A stretch of DNA of 64,000 nt from Leptodontidium sp. MPI-SDFR-AT-0119 (lineage: Eukaryota > Ascomycota > Leotiomycetes > Helotiales > Leptodontidiaceae): contig JAHLEZ010000019.1 in NCBI GenBank assembly GCA_020726505.1, positions 186,001 to 250,000 of the forward strand. The letters are read 5' to 3'. The translations under genes and the position numbers were made by a program. The notes beneath the pieces were generated by a model that was given only the letters and a program-made list of their open reading frames with translations, made no database searches and had not been told where the DNA came from. Positions 23,059-33,770 of this stretch are shown here, piece after piece. Each line of letters begins with the position of its first letter. Positions within the stretch are counted from its first letter, which is position 1.

Positions 23059-24523
23059 TTTGCGAATTTTGATATAGATCGAGTGCGTCTTGGAGATGAT
23101 CACAGGCGAGGAATTGTAAACAAAGGTCTATGAACAAGCTGGGAGCCATCGTTAAGAAGCAGATCACTTAACAATACTAAGTCACTATCGAGCTAACTAT
23201 CGAGATGACTATTGTTGTTATTATGGTTAGGCAGCGGGAAAAGATGCTGAGGCATCAACTATTGGGGCTGCTTGGGGATGGAAATAATAGCGCCTCGCTT
23301 AATTTGTTATTGTCAAACTACAAATAAGCAACTTTTTAACCTCGCTTATCTGCCCTGCTTATAAAAACACTAAACAGGAATCTATTCCTAGATTTCTGTC
23401 TTATTTTCATGCCTAGGGTATATTGAGCAAGTTACTTCTAAGATATAATAAAGGCGGCCTTAACGTTAATGCCTCTAGCACCTAGGTACTGTACCTTACC
23501 TCGTCATTAAGACTTACGGCAGTTTAAGCTCACTAAGTTGTAAGCAGAAGTTTACTGAGCTTCTAAGATAAATTCAGCCTCTTCGCTACTAAATTTATCT
23601 CCTTGTAAGCTTGTAATTCACTTCTTACGCTTCGCATGGGCGATCCGTCTGATTGTTTATATTTCATTCTTTTGTTTGCCTGAGCTATAAAGCTAAAATT
23701 CAGCCCGGGTGTTCCTAGATATATTCAAAGCACCAAGTGGGCGAGTTTGGGACCTGTGGTGTTGATTCGGTTGAAGCTAAACCTCTAATAGGGGGACGTA
23801 CAAGGTCGTGAGCTTGTGAGATAAACAGATGTCAGGTCGAGACAGGACTCAATGAAAGTCCCAGGGCAACATGCAAAACAGCAATTATAACATTTAGGAA
23901 GAAAACAGCTATCTTCTGTTATTTTAAAATGTATCTCCTACATTGCCTCTCTAGATCGGGTATAAAATATTGAGATTTCTACAGGTTTTGCCCTCTACGT
24001 GCAGCAAATGAGCATATGCTTCACATAATCGGTGTTACATAGGAACCCTTGTTTTAGAATATTCATCGGGAAAGGCAGAAAATTTTCTAATCCTCACCTA
24101 AAAGTAATAGCAACTAAAAGTAAGTTTCGAAATAGCACTTAATCCTCGGAAAAGGTCTAGATATGGGCACCTTAGATCCTTGACAGCAATGAGCTATCAA
24201 CTAAATTTCCTTCTTAATAAGTCACTCCCTCTGGGTTGTCTGATATGCTGTTTTTGTCCTTCTATTAACATAAGATAACTATTGTAAATCATATTCAAGT
24301 ACTTTCCAAGATTAGGGAAATTGACCGAAAGCACGGGACGATTCGGGATCTGGTGGTTTTATCCCACGTGACGAGCAACGTCACTCCTACCTAGTACATT
24401 ACGTAGCGTACAGCGCTTGAGACGCCGTCTCAGACGCCGAGCGAGGTATTTCTTACTGAAATTTATCAGAACAGTCTCATTTCTGAACACTGGACACTAC
24501 TCAACCTACCTTCTATTGCCAGC
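23059..24523. other. AT-rich intergenic 1.5 kb
   Basis: No gene seen. TpA-rich, poor in long ORFs, with one ACCTAGGT palindrome at 23480. Probably degraded repeat sequence; parent not identifiable. Confidence 0.45.
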
Positions 24524-25628
24524 ATGATTAGCAAGATCTTACCAGCAGCTTTAGCAAGCTCGAAAGACTACTGCCTTCCCCACTTTAGACAATTTCCCGC
24601 TGAAATTCGCGATTATATTTGGGAGATTTGTGCTCAGGATTACCCAGCACGTATCGTCGACTTGAGAGAAATTCGTCAAACGGTACCGCTACAGTCAAAT
24701 TCCGGAAATCCTCGACAGTGTTTAGGAGAGTCCAGCACATCAGATACTACTGGTCCCACAGCAATAATCGAGACGAAGGTAGTTGCAGGATTTAAGTCTC
24801 GAGCCCCGGCTCCGACACTTTTATATGTATGTCAGGCCTCCAGACATATGGCCAAGAAATCGTATACAAAGGCTTTCGGGACTGAGGAGATGCCACCAGA
24901 GACCCTGGATTAATTTCGGGAAGGATGTGCTATATATTACGAAAGACTTTTGCTACCTGGGGTTTAGAGATTTGCCACTCGCAAGACACCCATGGCAAGT
25001 AACTATAAGATTCAATACAGGGCAAGATGAGCCATTCGGATACTTTTACAAAAATCTCAAGCAGGACATTCGACAAGTCAAGGACCTGGCCATTTCTGGA
25101 TACTGGACTTTCGGCAGTGATAGACCATGGTCTTACGAAGGGGAAGACGACATGGGAATGATCACAACTCACTTCGCATGTGCAGAAAGAGTCACTTTGG
25201 TCGACCCTCAGCACGCTCCCGAGCGGACTTCACATCTGCGCTTCGCAAACATAAGTCCGTACGAAAAGGCGCAATCCGAAAAGCCAGATCATTGCCAGAA
25301 AATATTAGGATATAGGGATTTTTTGTTTGATAGACAGGCGTGGGGCAGAGGTGGTGTTTGGATGGGCTGGGACCCGTATCCATGGTTTGAATTTGGGACA
25401 GTAGTGGAGATGGAACAGGACTGCAATGACGCTGGTATCAGTACACGGAGCTCTGAGAGCAGACTAGCTACGGAGGAGGACCGCTGTCGGGCAGTTCCGG
25501 ATGCGGATGAGCGGAGAGACGATGAGAAGTATGCTGAAAGAATGTCGGTCTTGGAGACAGACGAGGAATGGGTAAAGGCAAGACTGCGTGAATACATTGG
25601 CATAATTCCGGGCCAAGTAATTCTATAG
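24524..25628 (+). CDS. 2EXR-domain protein with one frameshift
   Basis: Two overlapping frames together make one protein of about 367 aa. The first (24524-24913) starts with the 2EXR motif FRQFPAEIRDYIWEIC and runs to PPETLD then TAA; the second carries on with WINFGKDVLYITKDF from about 24905 to the stop at 25628. The family pattern is ETW-NF--D-LY, restored exactly if the CCC at 24903-24905 had one C fewer. 2EXR proteins are large, poorly characterised fungal families, function unknown. It could be a homopolymer sequence error or a young pseudogene. No intron is needed or visible at the junction. Confidence 0.65.
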
Positions 25629-25853
25629 AATTGAATAACATCTCACTTAGCCTCCGGCAGGCAGTATTGCAAGTCAAAAGGCACCGTACCAGTAAGGAGA
25701 CGTGTTCCAGGAATCAAAGGTTCAAGCTTAGCAAGGACCGTGCTGCACATGTGCAGCATACATCTTGGCGAAATTACCTTATGATGAGGAAAATATTTCG
25801 AACTTCTTCTCCGACTATCTTGTCCACAGTTTATCGATGCCGCCGTCCCATCT

Positions 25854-25885
<32 letters not shown>

Positions 25886-26021
25886 CCTTAGCCAATCTAT
25901 TCTGCAGGCAAAATCGCACTTCTCTAACTTTGGTATATGATCACATGACAACACTCGTCCGCATACGACCACAGTACCCATCCATTCCACCAGCTATATT
26001 CATACATAACCAAATCCCGCC
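25629..26021. other. Spacer with long poly-C tract
   Basis: No gene. It contains a 29-nt C run listed separately and leads into the 5S rRNA gene. Confidence 0.5.
25854..25882 (+). repeat. Poly-C homopolymer, 29 nt
   Basis: An uninterrupted run of C (G on the minus strand), extreme for a fungal genome. It lies about 140 bp upstream of the 5S rRNA gene. Such a tract can form G-quadruplex/i-motif structures and is prone to length change and sequencing error. Confidence 0.9.
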
Positions 26022-26140
26022 ACATACGACCATAGACTGGTGAGAACTGGGCATCCCGTCCGCTCTGCCATACACAAGCACCAGATCGGCAGATTAGTAG
26101 TTGGGTGGGTGACCACCAGCGAATACCTGCTGTTGTATGT
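26022..26140 (+). rRNA. 5S ribosomal RNA (dispersed copy)
   Basis: 119 nt matching the fungal 5S rRNA pattern: 5' ACATACGACCATAG pairs with 3' CTGTTGTATGT (helix I); CTGGTG pairs with CACCAG (helix II); the loop segment TCCCGTCCGCTC and the strongly conserved GTAGTTGGGTGGGTGACCACC (internal control region for TFIIIA) are present. Some bases in helices II-III differ from common ascomycete copies but in compensating positions, so a functional variant is plausible. Filamentous ascomycetes carry 5S genes as single dispersed copies outside the rDNA repeat, as here. Confidence 0.93.
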
Positions 26141-26147
26141 TTTTTTT
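26140..26147 (+). terminator. RNA polymerase III terminator of the 5S gene
   Basis: A run of eight T directly at the 3' end of the 5S gene, the standard Pol III stop. Confidence 0.85.
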
Positions 26148-27700
26148 CTATTTTTCTTTTGCTTCAAGGAAAATTCTAAGATGTAAATTCATGAGAAACT
26201 CCGTGGAAGATTTGACTTGCTGCATCACTACCTAGGTATATTCGGTTGTTAGAACTGATCCATACCTAGGTAGCAATTTAGTAAAGCATCTTTTTAGTGC
26301 TTCAGTATGTTTTTGCAGCATTACCTCGTTTGGAGAAGTTTCCCATTAGTCGATCTAACAAGTCGCATTATTGCATTTAAGCGGCAAATGCACTTCCACA
26401 CCTCCGGGCTCTGAAACCAGAATTTCAAAGAGACAAGTATACTGGCTTTCCCAACCGCATATTAGTATCTTGGTGCATTCGGAGCCCAATCGAGTATCTA
26501 TTCCTGCCCCTTTTAGATTTCTATGCACTTCAAAGTCGGCGAATACAGTCGTTGAGACTTAGCATTTTTACCGCTACCTTTTTGACCGAACTCCTTGTCT
26601 TACGAGACAGCGAGACAGTTCAAGTAATCTCACTTCCATGATGATAGTCAGATACGTGATTCCGCGGAGGTTGGGTTTTGTGCGTATAGTATACCGTCTC
26701 CAAAATAATTTTCAAAACGAGAGATACAGTTAGCACCTAAGCAGCGAAGCTTTTGAGGCGTAGAAGTTCTTAGATTGTCCTAATCTAACTTAAAATAACT
26801 TCCCAAAGGTAGCTTCCTTCGCCAGGCTGTGAAAACTTTCAAAATCGACAATAACAAGTAAATTTTCTTAAGGCAGAGTGTGAATATGCTTCTTATTTCA
26901 AAGCAACAAGAATAGCAAGCAACCCTCCTCTCGCGTTCCCTCCTATTATATCACCTTGGATGCTTCCTCCTAAGGCAGTGAGTAGTATTTTCCATGCCGA
27001 GTGTTTTCGACCAAATTTCTTAAGCGATTTTCACCTAAGCGAAAATTTCAGAGGAGGGGTCCCAACCTTTGACATTCTGATAATTGAGAAACAATGTTAA
27101 TATTCCTCCAATATCATATCAGGAGTATCCGTAAATTGGACAGCAATACTCTAAATCATCAAAAGCGAGCAGTGATTGATTAAACAGAGATCCACAACTG
27201 TACCATGGGAGTATTAAGTTGTTTGTTTACTTTTAGGCACGAGCGCTACACATGTCACACCTGCACCTACCTTGCAAAGACAAATAAGCAGTGGTTCACC
27301 TTCAGACTTGGTGAACTAAGTCTCGCTGTTGCCTAATCCCAACCTCGTAAAGGCTTAAAATTCTACAAATAAGTTGAAATCAGCTCTGCCTACCTTCCAC
27401 TTCCAGCAGCAAGTCTCTCCACACCTGAACTTCAACTTCAGCTTCGGAAACTAAGATCACAACAACTTCTTCACATCGCCGCGCTTTGGTCTCTGCCATG
27501 TAATAGAAGAGTGCAGCTTTCACGTATCGTGGTTGCTTCAAACCTGAAGATTGAGTCGTCAGTGGTTTGCTCTTTCTAAGCTGAATTTCTCAACTCACCT
27601 CCCATAGTCCCCGGCTTCTGTCTCTAGATACTTAGGCACCACCCTTCAGCTTTCAGCCTCCAACCTTCAGCACCTCACATCTCACCCACAATCCACAAAG
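26148..27700. other. Gene-poor 1.5 kb between 5S gene and MYND gene
   Basis: No supported gene. Contains a 12-bp inverted repeat listed separately. The last 300 bp are pyrimidine-rich (CTTCAGC-type repeats near 27640-27670), a likely promoter/5' UTR of the MYND gene. Confidence 0.45.
26228..26273. repeat. Perfect 12-bp inverted repeat with ACCTAGGT core
   Basis: CTACCTAGGTAT at 26228-26239 and its reverse complement ATACCTAGGTAG at 26262-26273, separated by 22 nt. Each arm contains the self-complementary ACCTAGGT that recurs elsewhere in the window. Confidence 0.7.
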
Positions 27701-29032
27701 ATGACGCTCAACAAATGCACCATCTGCAACAAGAAGACGACCACCAAATGCGCCAAGTGTAAGTCCGCCCCCTACTGCTCTGCCGAATGTCTAAAGATCG
27801 ACTTCCCACTACACAAGCTCCTCTGCTGCAAGCTAGTCGACTTCACCGAGAACAATCCCCGACCAGCCGATGAATACCTCAGCACGCACAAGCTCGGCAT
27901 TCTCTTCCCCGTCGAATCCACCAGCCCCGAGTTGATCTGGGTCAAGAACACTATCACCTTCGAAGAAGTCGGGAGCCACTGGGAAGTCTAGCCGAAACTC
28001 AACAAGCACATCAAATGCCTGACGTCCCCATTCATATTAGTTCTCCAGGATCGCAATGTCGAGGTTTATATCAGTGACATGTGTTGCATCGAGGACGGAC
28101 CTAATGAATGTCTCGGACACTTGTTGGAGGGCTATCAATGGACCGATGGAGGAAATCCCGTCTCCGAGTACAAGTGGGCCAGTAATGTCGTTGTTCTGCG
28201 CTCGAGATCGTATGACAGGAATGAACCTGAGGATGGCGAGTACAAAGTCTTTGAAGATGTAACGCTTGCCGATTTCCGCCCCGCGTTGACTTATATGGGA
28301 TCTACTGCCAAGCTGTACGAGTCCGAGAATGAGAACCGCTTCCTCATTCGTGACGAGAAGGAGTGGGTTAGGGGAGCCAAGATCAGCTGCGTTGGTGACA
28401 TTGAAGTTCTAGGTAAGAGACAGTTCCGCGACGTTATGGTTTCGACGTACCATCAGATCCGGTCGCAACCCCAGCCATTTCCCACCATCTCGGAGCACAT
28501 GGGCATGACTCTGCGGGTCTTCAAGTGCGGTTACCAGCGAAAGGTCGTCGATGCCAACAGCGCCCGCAAGACCAAGCGTCACCCGTTCGACAGCGCCATG
28601 TCTAGCATCCTGATGATCAATGCCAATCCAGAAGAGTCAAATCAGGGCTGGTGTTGGGCTGATATCAAGAACTGGGACTCGGGCACGGAGCCGACTGTCC
28701 TAGTCACTAGGAGTGACAAGAAGCCTATCAGTGCGAAGCAGGTCGAGGTCCTCATCGAATACATCAGAGGTGTCGTACAATGGGCCATGGAACCAGATGA
28801 AATCGACGAAAAGTACGAGAAGATGCAGGAGAAGTCCGACAACGATGAAATTACCGCTACGGAGTTCTTTGAGTTCAAGGGAAACAACACCGAGGAGAAC
28901 CGCCGTAAACGGGTCATCGAAGAGTACATGAAATCCGATCGATTCGAAAAGTTCATCGAGAAATTCAAGAAGGAGAAGCTGGCAGATGGTGATACCACAT
29001 GGGCTGATGTCGTATCCCCGCGAGCTGGTTGA
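27701..29032 (+). pseudogene. MYND zinc-finger protein interrupted by one in-frame TAG
   Basis: One open frame of 444 codons except for TAG at 27989-27991. The N-terminal MYND finger (about residues 6-43: C-x2-C, C-x2-C, YC-x3-C, H-x3-C) is intact; the second part (from 27992) is a long acidic/basic protein of unknown fold that ends in a Lys/Glu-rich helix and is still coding-like throughout. CAG to TAG is a CpA to TpA change. No splice sites that remove the stop cleanly are visible. MYND fingers bind proline-rich peptides. Possible outcomes: truncated 96-aa MYND peptide, pseudogene, or a sequence error; I favour a young pseudogene. Confidence 0.65.
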
Positions 29033-29823
29033 ATTTTGCGTATCGACAATGCTTTCTCAATCCTCGCCTCGGACTTCTGCATAATAATCGAGATATTTAC
29101 TAGTCGTGGCGGCGAGCCTTTTTCTTTCCTTTAGGAGTTTGACATGGTCTGTGGCGAGGGCTTGCTTTTCGGCTTTTTCTTTCTTTGAGGCTTTTGATAC
29201 ATGCGATCGCGCAGGCCTGCTTTTCTTCTCTTCTCTTCTTTTTCACACCTTTCGAGGGTTCGAGGGTTCAGGGATTCGAATGCTAAGAGGAACGAACGTG
29301 GTGGATTTCCCAGATTCCCATTCCATCAAACTATACAACGGCGACACATGCGCCGAAGTGGTAGCAAGAGGTATTGCAACTTTGCAACACACAAGACTTT
29401 GGACTCAAGATACAACAATCAGCAGTGCAGCGCATTTCACGACAGCGAGAAAATAGGCGAATTGCAGACAGAACAATCAAACACCAAAAGTCAACAAAAA
29501 TATATGTGATTCATTTCCTCGCGTGATTAAAATTCAGATTTATGAGACGTCTTAGAGTACTATTCTCAAGAATCAAGTCGGTGGTTGAATGGGTGATTGA
29601 ATCTCGTGCGTGATAGCAAAGAAAGCAAGGCAAGGGAAGGCAACGTAAGACAAGACAACTTTACTCCACTTAACCTTGCTATTTAATTCTGTTCGATATT
29701 CTGGTTCTGTACTTGCTGATCTTGTCTCTCCCCAATCCCCATCGTTGATATCCTGCATAGCGCTCAAGTTGCTTGATGAAGTTGCCGACCAACCGCGGTA
29801 TCAGGGTCGTATCGCTCCTTGCT
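29033..29823. other. Intergenic with a coding-like Lys-rich minus-strand fragment
   Basis: No gene with a start codon. On the minus strand from about 29235 down to 29060 one frame reads as a Lys/Glu/Ala-rich coiled-coil-like tail without an upstream ATG; it may be the remnant end of a gene. The plus-strand ORFs here are T/C-rich shadows of it. Confidence 0.3.
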
Positions 29824-31191
29824 TTACCCAAACATGTCCTCCTTTATTTTCAGGACGACCTGAAAAAGCGCCTGGTTGGGGTACCTTTCAGCATTTCTAA
29901 TGTTCCGAACCAGCTTCCGAACTTTCTCTCGACCTCGATCATCATGAACACCACAGTTTTTATAGCATTGAAAGCTTACTCTTCCCTTGTGTCCCCAGTC
30001 GATATAACCCGTTCTGATAGAATAGCGAATGTCCTCCTCTTCTGAATCAATCCAGTTCCCGACGGGCACACGTAAGTCCATCCAATATTTTGCCTTTTCC
30101 CTGGCGGCCTTCAGAGCTTCTCCAAGGATGTTGTGTCCCCAGTGTTGTGTGGAGCCTGACGACCAGTCACGTTTCGCTTCTTCCATTGAGCGTCCTATCC
30201 CTAGCAGATCGTTATCCTTAATAGCATAGATCAGATCGCTGTCACCAGTACTCAGCAGCCTCTTTAAGATATTTCCTTCTGGAGGAACTGACGTGCTGCA
30301 CCAGAACTTCATAAACGCGCTGTTTTCGACGATTGAAAATTGAGGTTGTCTGGTTGCTTGCTTGTACCACGGCCTCTCCTCTGCCTGTGAGCCACTGAAT
30401 CTTTCACCCTGACGGCTGTATACTGTTGGCTTAAAACCACGGTCGTTGAAATACAGTGCCATCCTGTAGTAGTAGTGGCTTGAAGAAAGTTAATTTTTGA
30501 CAGCAACTCAGCCGAAGGTAAACGGGTTTCAAGGGTAGATAATAACGTACTCATTGAAGGAAGAAAATCTGTGTTCCTTGCTTAAATTGTGGAAAGGAGT
30601 CATCGATTCGGGAGCTAGATATCCGAATGGGTGTTGTGATGCTGTGCTAAAGAAGATCGGTGGGCTGGTTGATGGGATCTTTTGGTGCACTGACGAAAGG
30701 CTTCTTAACGCAGGAACAGGAGCAGGAGATCTTGGATGTTCTTCAACTACAGAAGGCCTGAATTGACTAGGAGTCACTGGGGGGCCGTTATGTACCTTCA
30801 GGCTCCGAGATTTTTCGGCAACAAGCGAACTGGCATATCCAACAAGTGTGCGAGTATCGTATCCAGGCAGAGCTTCCAAGGACATTTCTACAACAGGCGC
30901 TGTCTTCCGCCAATGCTGGAGGCTTTCTGCGAAATGCGAACCATGTTCGTCGAATGGGGGATAACGACGGGTGATGACGAGTTTCCTGCGTGCTCCCTGC
31001 AGATTTGGATGGGATGCAGGTCCTGGTACTCGGGTGTTCTTGCTGTGATCGGGTTCATGGATGGCTCGTTGCAGCAATTGGGCGAAATTATCATGGTCTT
31101 TGTGGCTCTCAAGCACAGGCTCATGATAGGACTCCGGTTCATCATAGTCATCTTTGGCGTAGCTGTGGGCGTTCTGTACTGGCCGAGACAT
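29824..31191 (-). CDS. NADAR-domain protein (YbiA-like family)
   Basis: Model: complement of 29824-30478 and 30551-31191 (431 aa); the 72-nt intron has donor gtacgt and joins SSFND to HYYYRMALYF. The NADAR fold is spread over the junction: FFSTASQHPFGYL, then after the intron the LLGIG, and the characteristic HWGHNILGEALKAARE block (about 30105-30150). NADAR proteins act on ADP-ribosylated products or riboflavin intermediates (YbiA), so a nucleotide-sugar N-glycosidase activity is expected. The N-terminal 190 residues are disordered. An upstream in-frame ATG at 31314 is separated by a TGA (31201-31203), so the true N-terminus may once have been longer. Confidence 0.72.
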
Positions 31192-31314
31192 ATCAAATAT
31201 TCAAATATTGTCCGGTGGGGGAGTGATGTGTTGAAGCTGCAATCGGTGTAGATATTGATGTTGATGTTCTTCCCGATGCTGGCGGATGGATTCGAATGTC
31301 CGCAGAGCTTCCAT

Positions 31315-33770
31315 GATTTTAAGTGATTCCTATGGACAGGAGGAAAGTACCTAGTTAGTGATTGACATCATGAAGGGCAAGTTTCAGGAAGGCACGGTAA
31401 GGCGAGCCCAACCAACACATCCCATTCTGTGCGTTCCTCCTGGTCTTTCCTTCCTGGTACATTCAACGCTCGACGGAGCAGACATGTAACATAGACGACG
31501 CCAAGAAATTTCCTCTCAGTATTGGAACCTACACGGTCAAAGACAGCTTTTTGAATGACGAAGTATTTGCAGCAGGTAAGTAGTGCAGGAACGGCGAGTT
31601 TGTGTTCTTAAGGACCCGGAGAAGGGAATTAAAACTAGAAGAATGTGATAATCTCACGGAACCGTATCGCTTCTGCATACTTTCGAAATCGAAGTACTAT
31701 CGTACGGGAGATTCGGAGAGTAGTAACCTCGAAAACCCTAGAAATCTTGGGAATAATGCTCGAGGTAGATCTTCAGGGATGGCCCCAAGAGCCCGCTTTG
31801 TCTCATATCGAATAAAAGTCAGAGCTAAGAGCAGATCAAGAAGGAACGCAATTCAGAATGTGTTCATGGTATGAGGTTTCTCAGAAGGGTACAAATGGAA
31901 CCTTGAATTTCTTTAGGTAGATGGCTGGTGATGATAGACTTCAAGCACCAAGATACTCAGGACTTGAGAGGGTGACTTTGGCGTGTTGCTCCCTCCGCAT
32001 CTGTAGCCCTAATAAGAAAACCCAAGGATCCGCAGCGAAAATAAGCAGCCAAACACCTCTCATGTAGCATCATACTCACGCCTTGCTAGACTCAATATTG
32101 ACCTAGCATGATGAAGAATCAAATGCAAACTCCAACAAAATGAACCCTACTAATATCAACCTTCAAAGCTTCAAAAATATGGGCAAGACCTTCTCATTCG
32201 AAACCCTCGAAATCAAACATATTCCAGAAGACATGCAATTCGTCAATTCCCAGCCAACCAAAGGCAGGGCGTACAGCCAGGCACAACACACTCGTGCAGC
32301 ATCTCAGACGACCCGGGCAACCAGAGACAGGGGAGCAACCTTGTTTGGCTATGCAGTGCCAGCTGAGCAGCGAAGCATGATCTGTACAAGCCATTGTCAC
32401 AATTGGCAGTGCACTTGCAGGAAAGAACTATTAGGTTTCGAGTTGATGGAGATGAGACTGTAATACTTTACTAGGATAGAATAGCTTACTAGGAGAGGAG
32501 GGATGAGGGAAGGTAAGGAAAGATGGCGTGTTGACCTGATGAGGCTGAGTCAGCCAGGATAAGCTTGTTTGTAACGCATTGAGGGGAAGTACGAAGTACG
32601 ACATTATCATCAATCATGTACTAGTAAACTGAACTCTATCTTGGACCTAATTCTTGCTGTCTCGAAAGATCTGGACAATTTTCTGAGAATCCATTTACTC
32701 GGTATTATTCAGATAAATACTTCCATAAATATATATATATATACCTAGGTACTTGCACCTAGATCTCGTCGCTTTCCATGTTGCTGGCAGGGGTTCACTC
32801 CTCCAATCGATACCGCCCCTCACCTCATTTGAAGCCTCCCACATAATGAAGTTGGTGAAGAGTTGTGAATAACTCTAGACAATTTATCTGCCCATTTTAA
32901 CCCCCAGATCCGGCGCCATGGATCTGCAAGCATTTCATTTCATCGTCCACTTCCCCTGTGCTAGACGCTCTTACTTCGTTAGTCTTCCTCTTCCAGCCGC
33001 CAACAGCCAAATCTGGAGCACGTTTTCTCGCTAAACGCCCCCCGTCCTAGGTCTAGACAAATAGAAATATCCTTCCATCATCTTGGGTCTCTTCTTCCGT
33101 TCCACGACTGCGACTTCAACTCTTCTTGTAAGTTTACATTTTTCTTCTTTTGAACAAAACATTGCCATCGTGATGTTTTGGTGGCAAAGTCTCTTCTACC
33201 TTTGGACCTTTGCATCGTCCTGTATGGTATGGTTGCGCCACCTCAGCCAGCCCGCCCGCCAGCCCACCGGCTTCCAGCTACAGTCGCTTGCAAAATCGGC
33301 TCCACCTCGCTACATGTCGGTATCATCCTCATTCGGGACAGGGGCGAGCCAGGAATAGGTGTAGCTGCCAGGCTATCGCATATGACTTGGTGATTTTCTC
33401 AGATGTCATCTTAGAAATTCCACACTAGGTTCGCAAATTGGGGGCGTGGAAGTAAGGCTTAGCAAGCAACCTCAGAATCTATCATCACATCTTAATCGAT
33501 TCCACATAATGCCTAAGAAGCAAATTTTACGACTCACCCAATCTCCTAGCCTTCTATATATTATATATAGTAACGTGAACACAACAATAGTATTTAGAAA
33601 CATAGAAATATCGACGTAATTAGCCTCTTTTCGTTTCATGAGCCCGAAACCGAGATGCTTATTCAATTTCGAGAATTTTTTTTTTTGGCTTCCTGCACTG
33701 CATCATGCCCGCACGTAACAACCTCAAAGCAGGCCCTTCGTCATACTCTAGTTAGATAAAATACAATTTC
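31315..33770. other. Gene-poor 2.4 kb
   Basis: Apart from one weak ORF (32140-32463) nothing is supported. It contains an (AT)n tract at 32728-32742 joined to an ACCTAGGT palindrome (32743-32750). Confidence 0.45.
32140..32463 (+). CDS. Hypothetical 107-aa ORF
   Basis: Not recognised. Starts MNPTNINLQSF; the C-terminal part has four Cys/His residues in CTSHCHNWQCTC, which could be a small metal-binding cluster or chance. No signal peptide. Single exon with ordinary codon use; existence uncertain. Confidence 0.25.
   Translation: MNPTNINLQSFKNMGKTFSFETLEIKHIPEDMQFVNSQPTKGRAYSQAQHTRAASQTTRATRDRGATLFGYAVPAEQRSMICTSHCHNWQCTCRKELLGFELMEMRL

Noticed and set aside
27989..27997. Readthrough at the MYND TAG
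   Set aside because: The following bases CCGAAA do not match CARYYA or CUA contexts; RIP-type nonsense is simpler.
30736..31251. 171-codon plus-strand ORF with hydrophobic segments
   Set aside because: It is antisense to the NADAR gene N-terminus, whose intron and domain explain the sequence.
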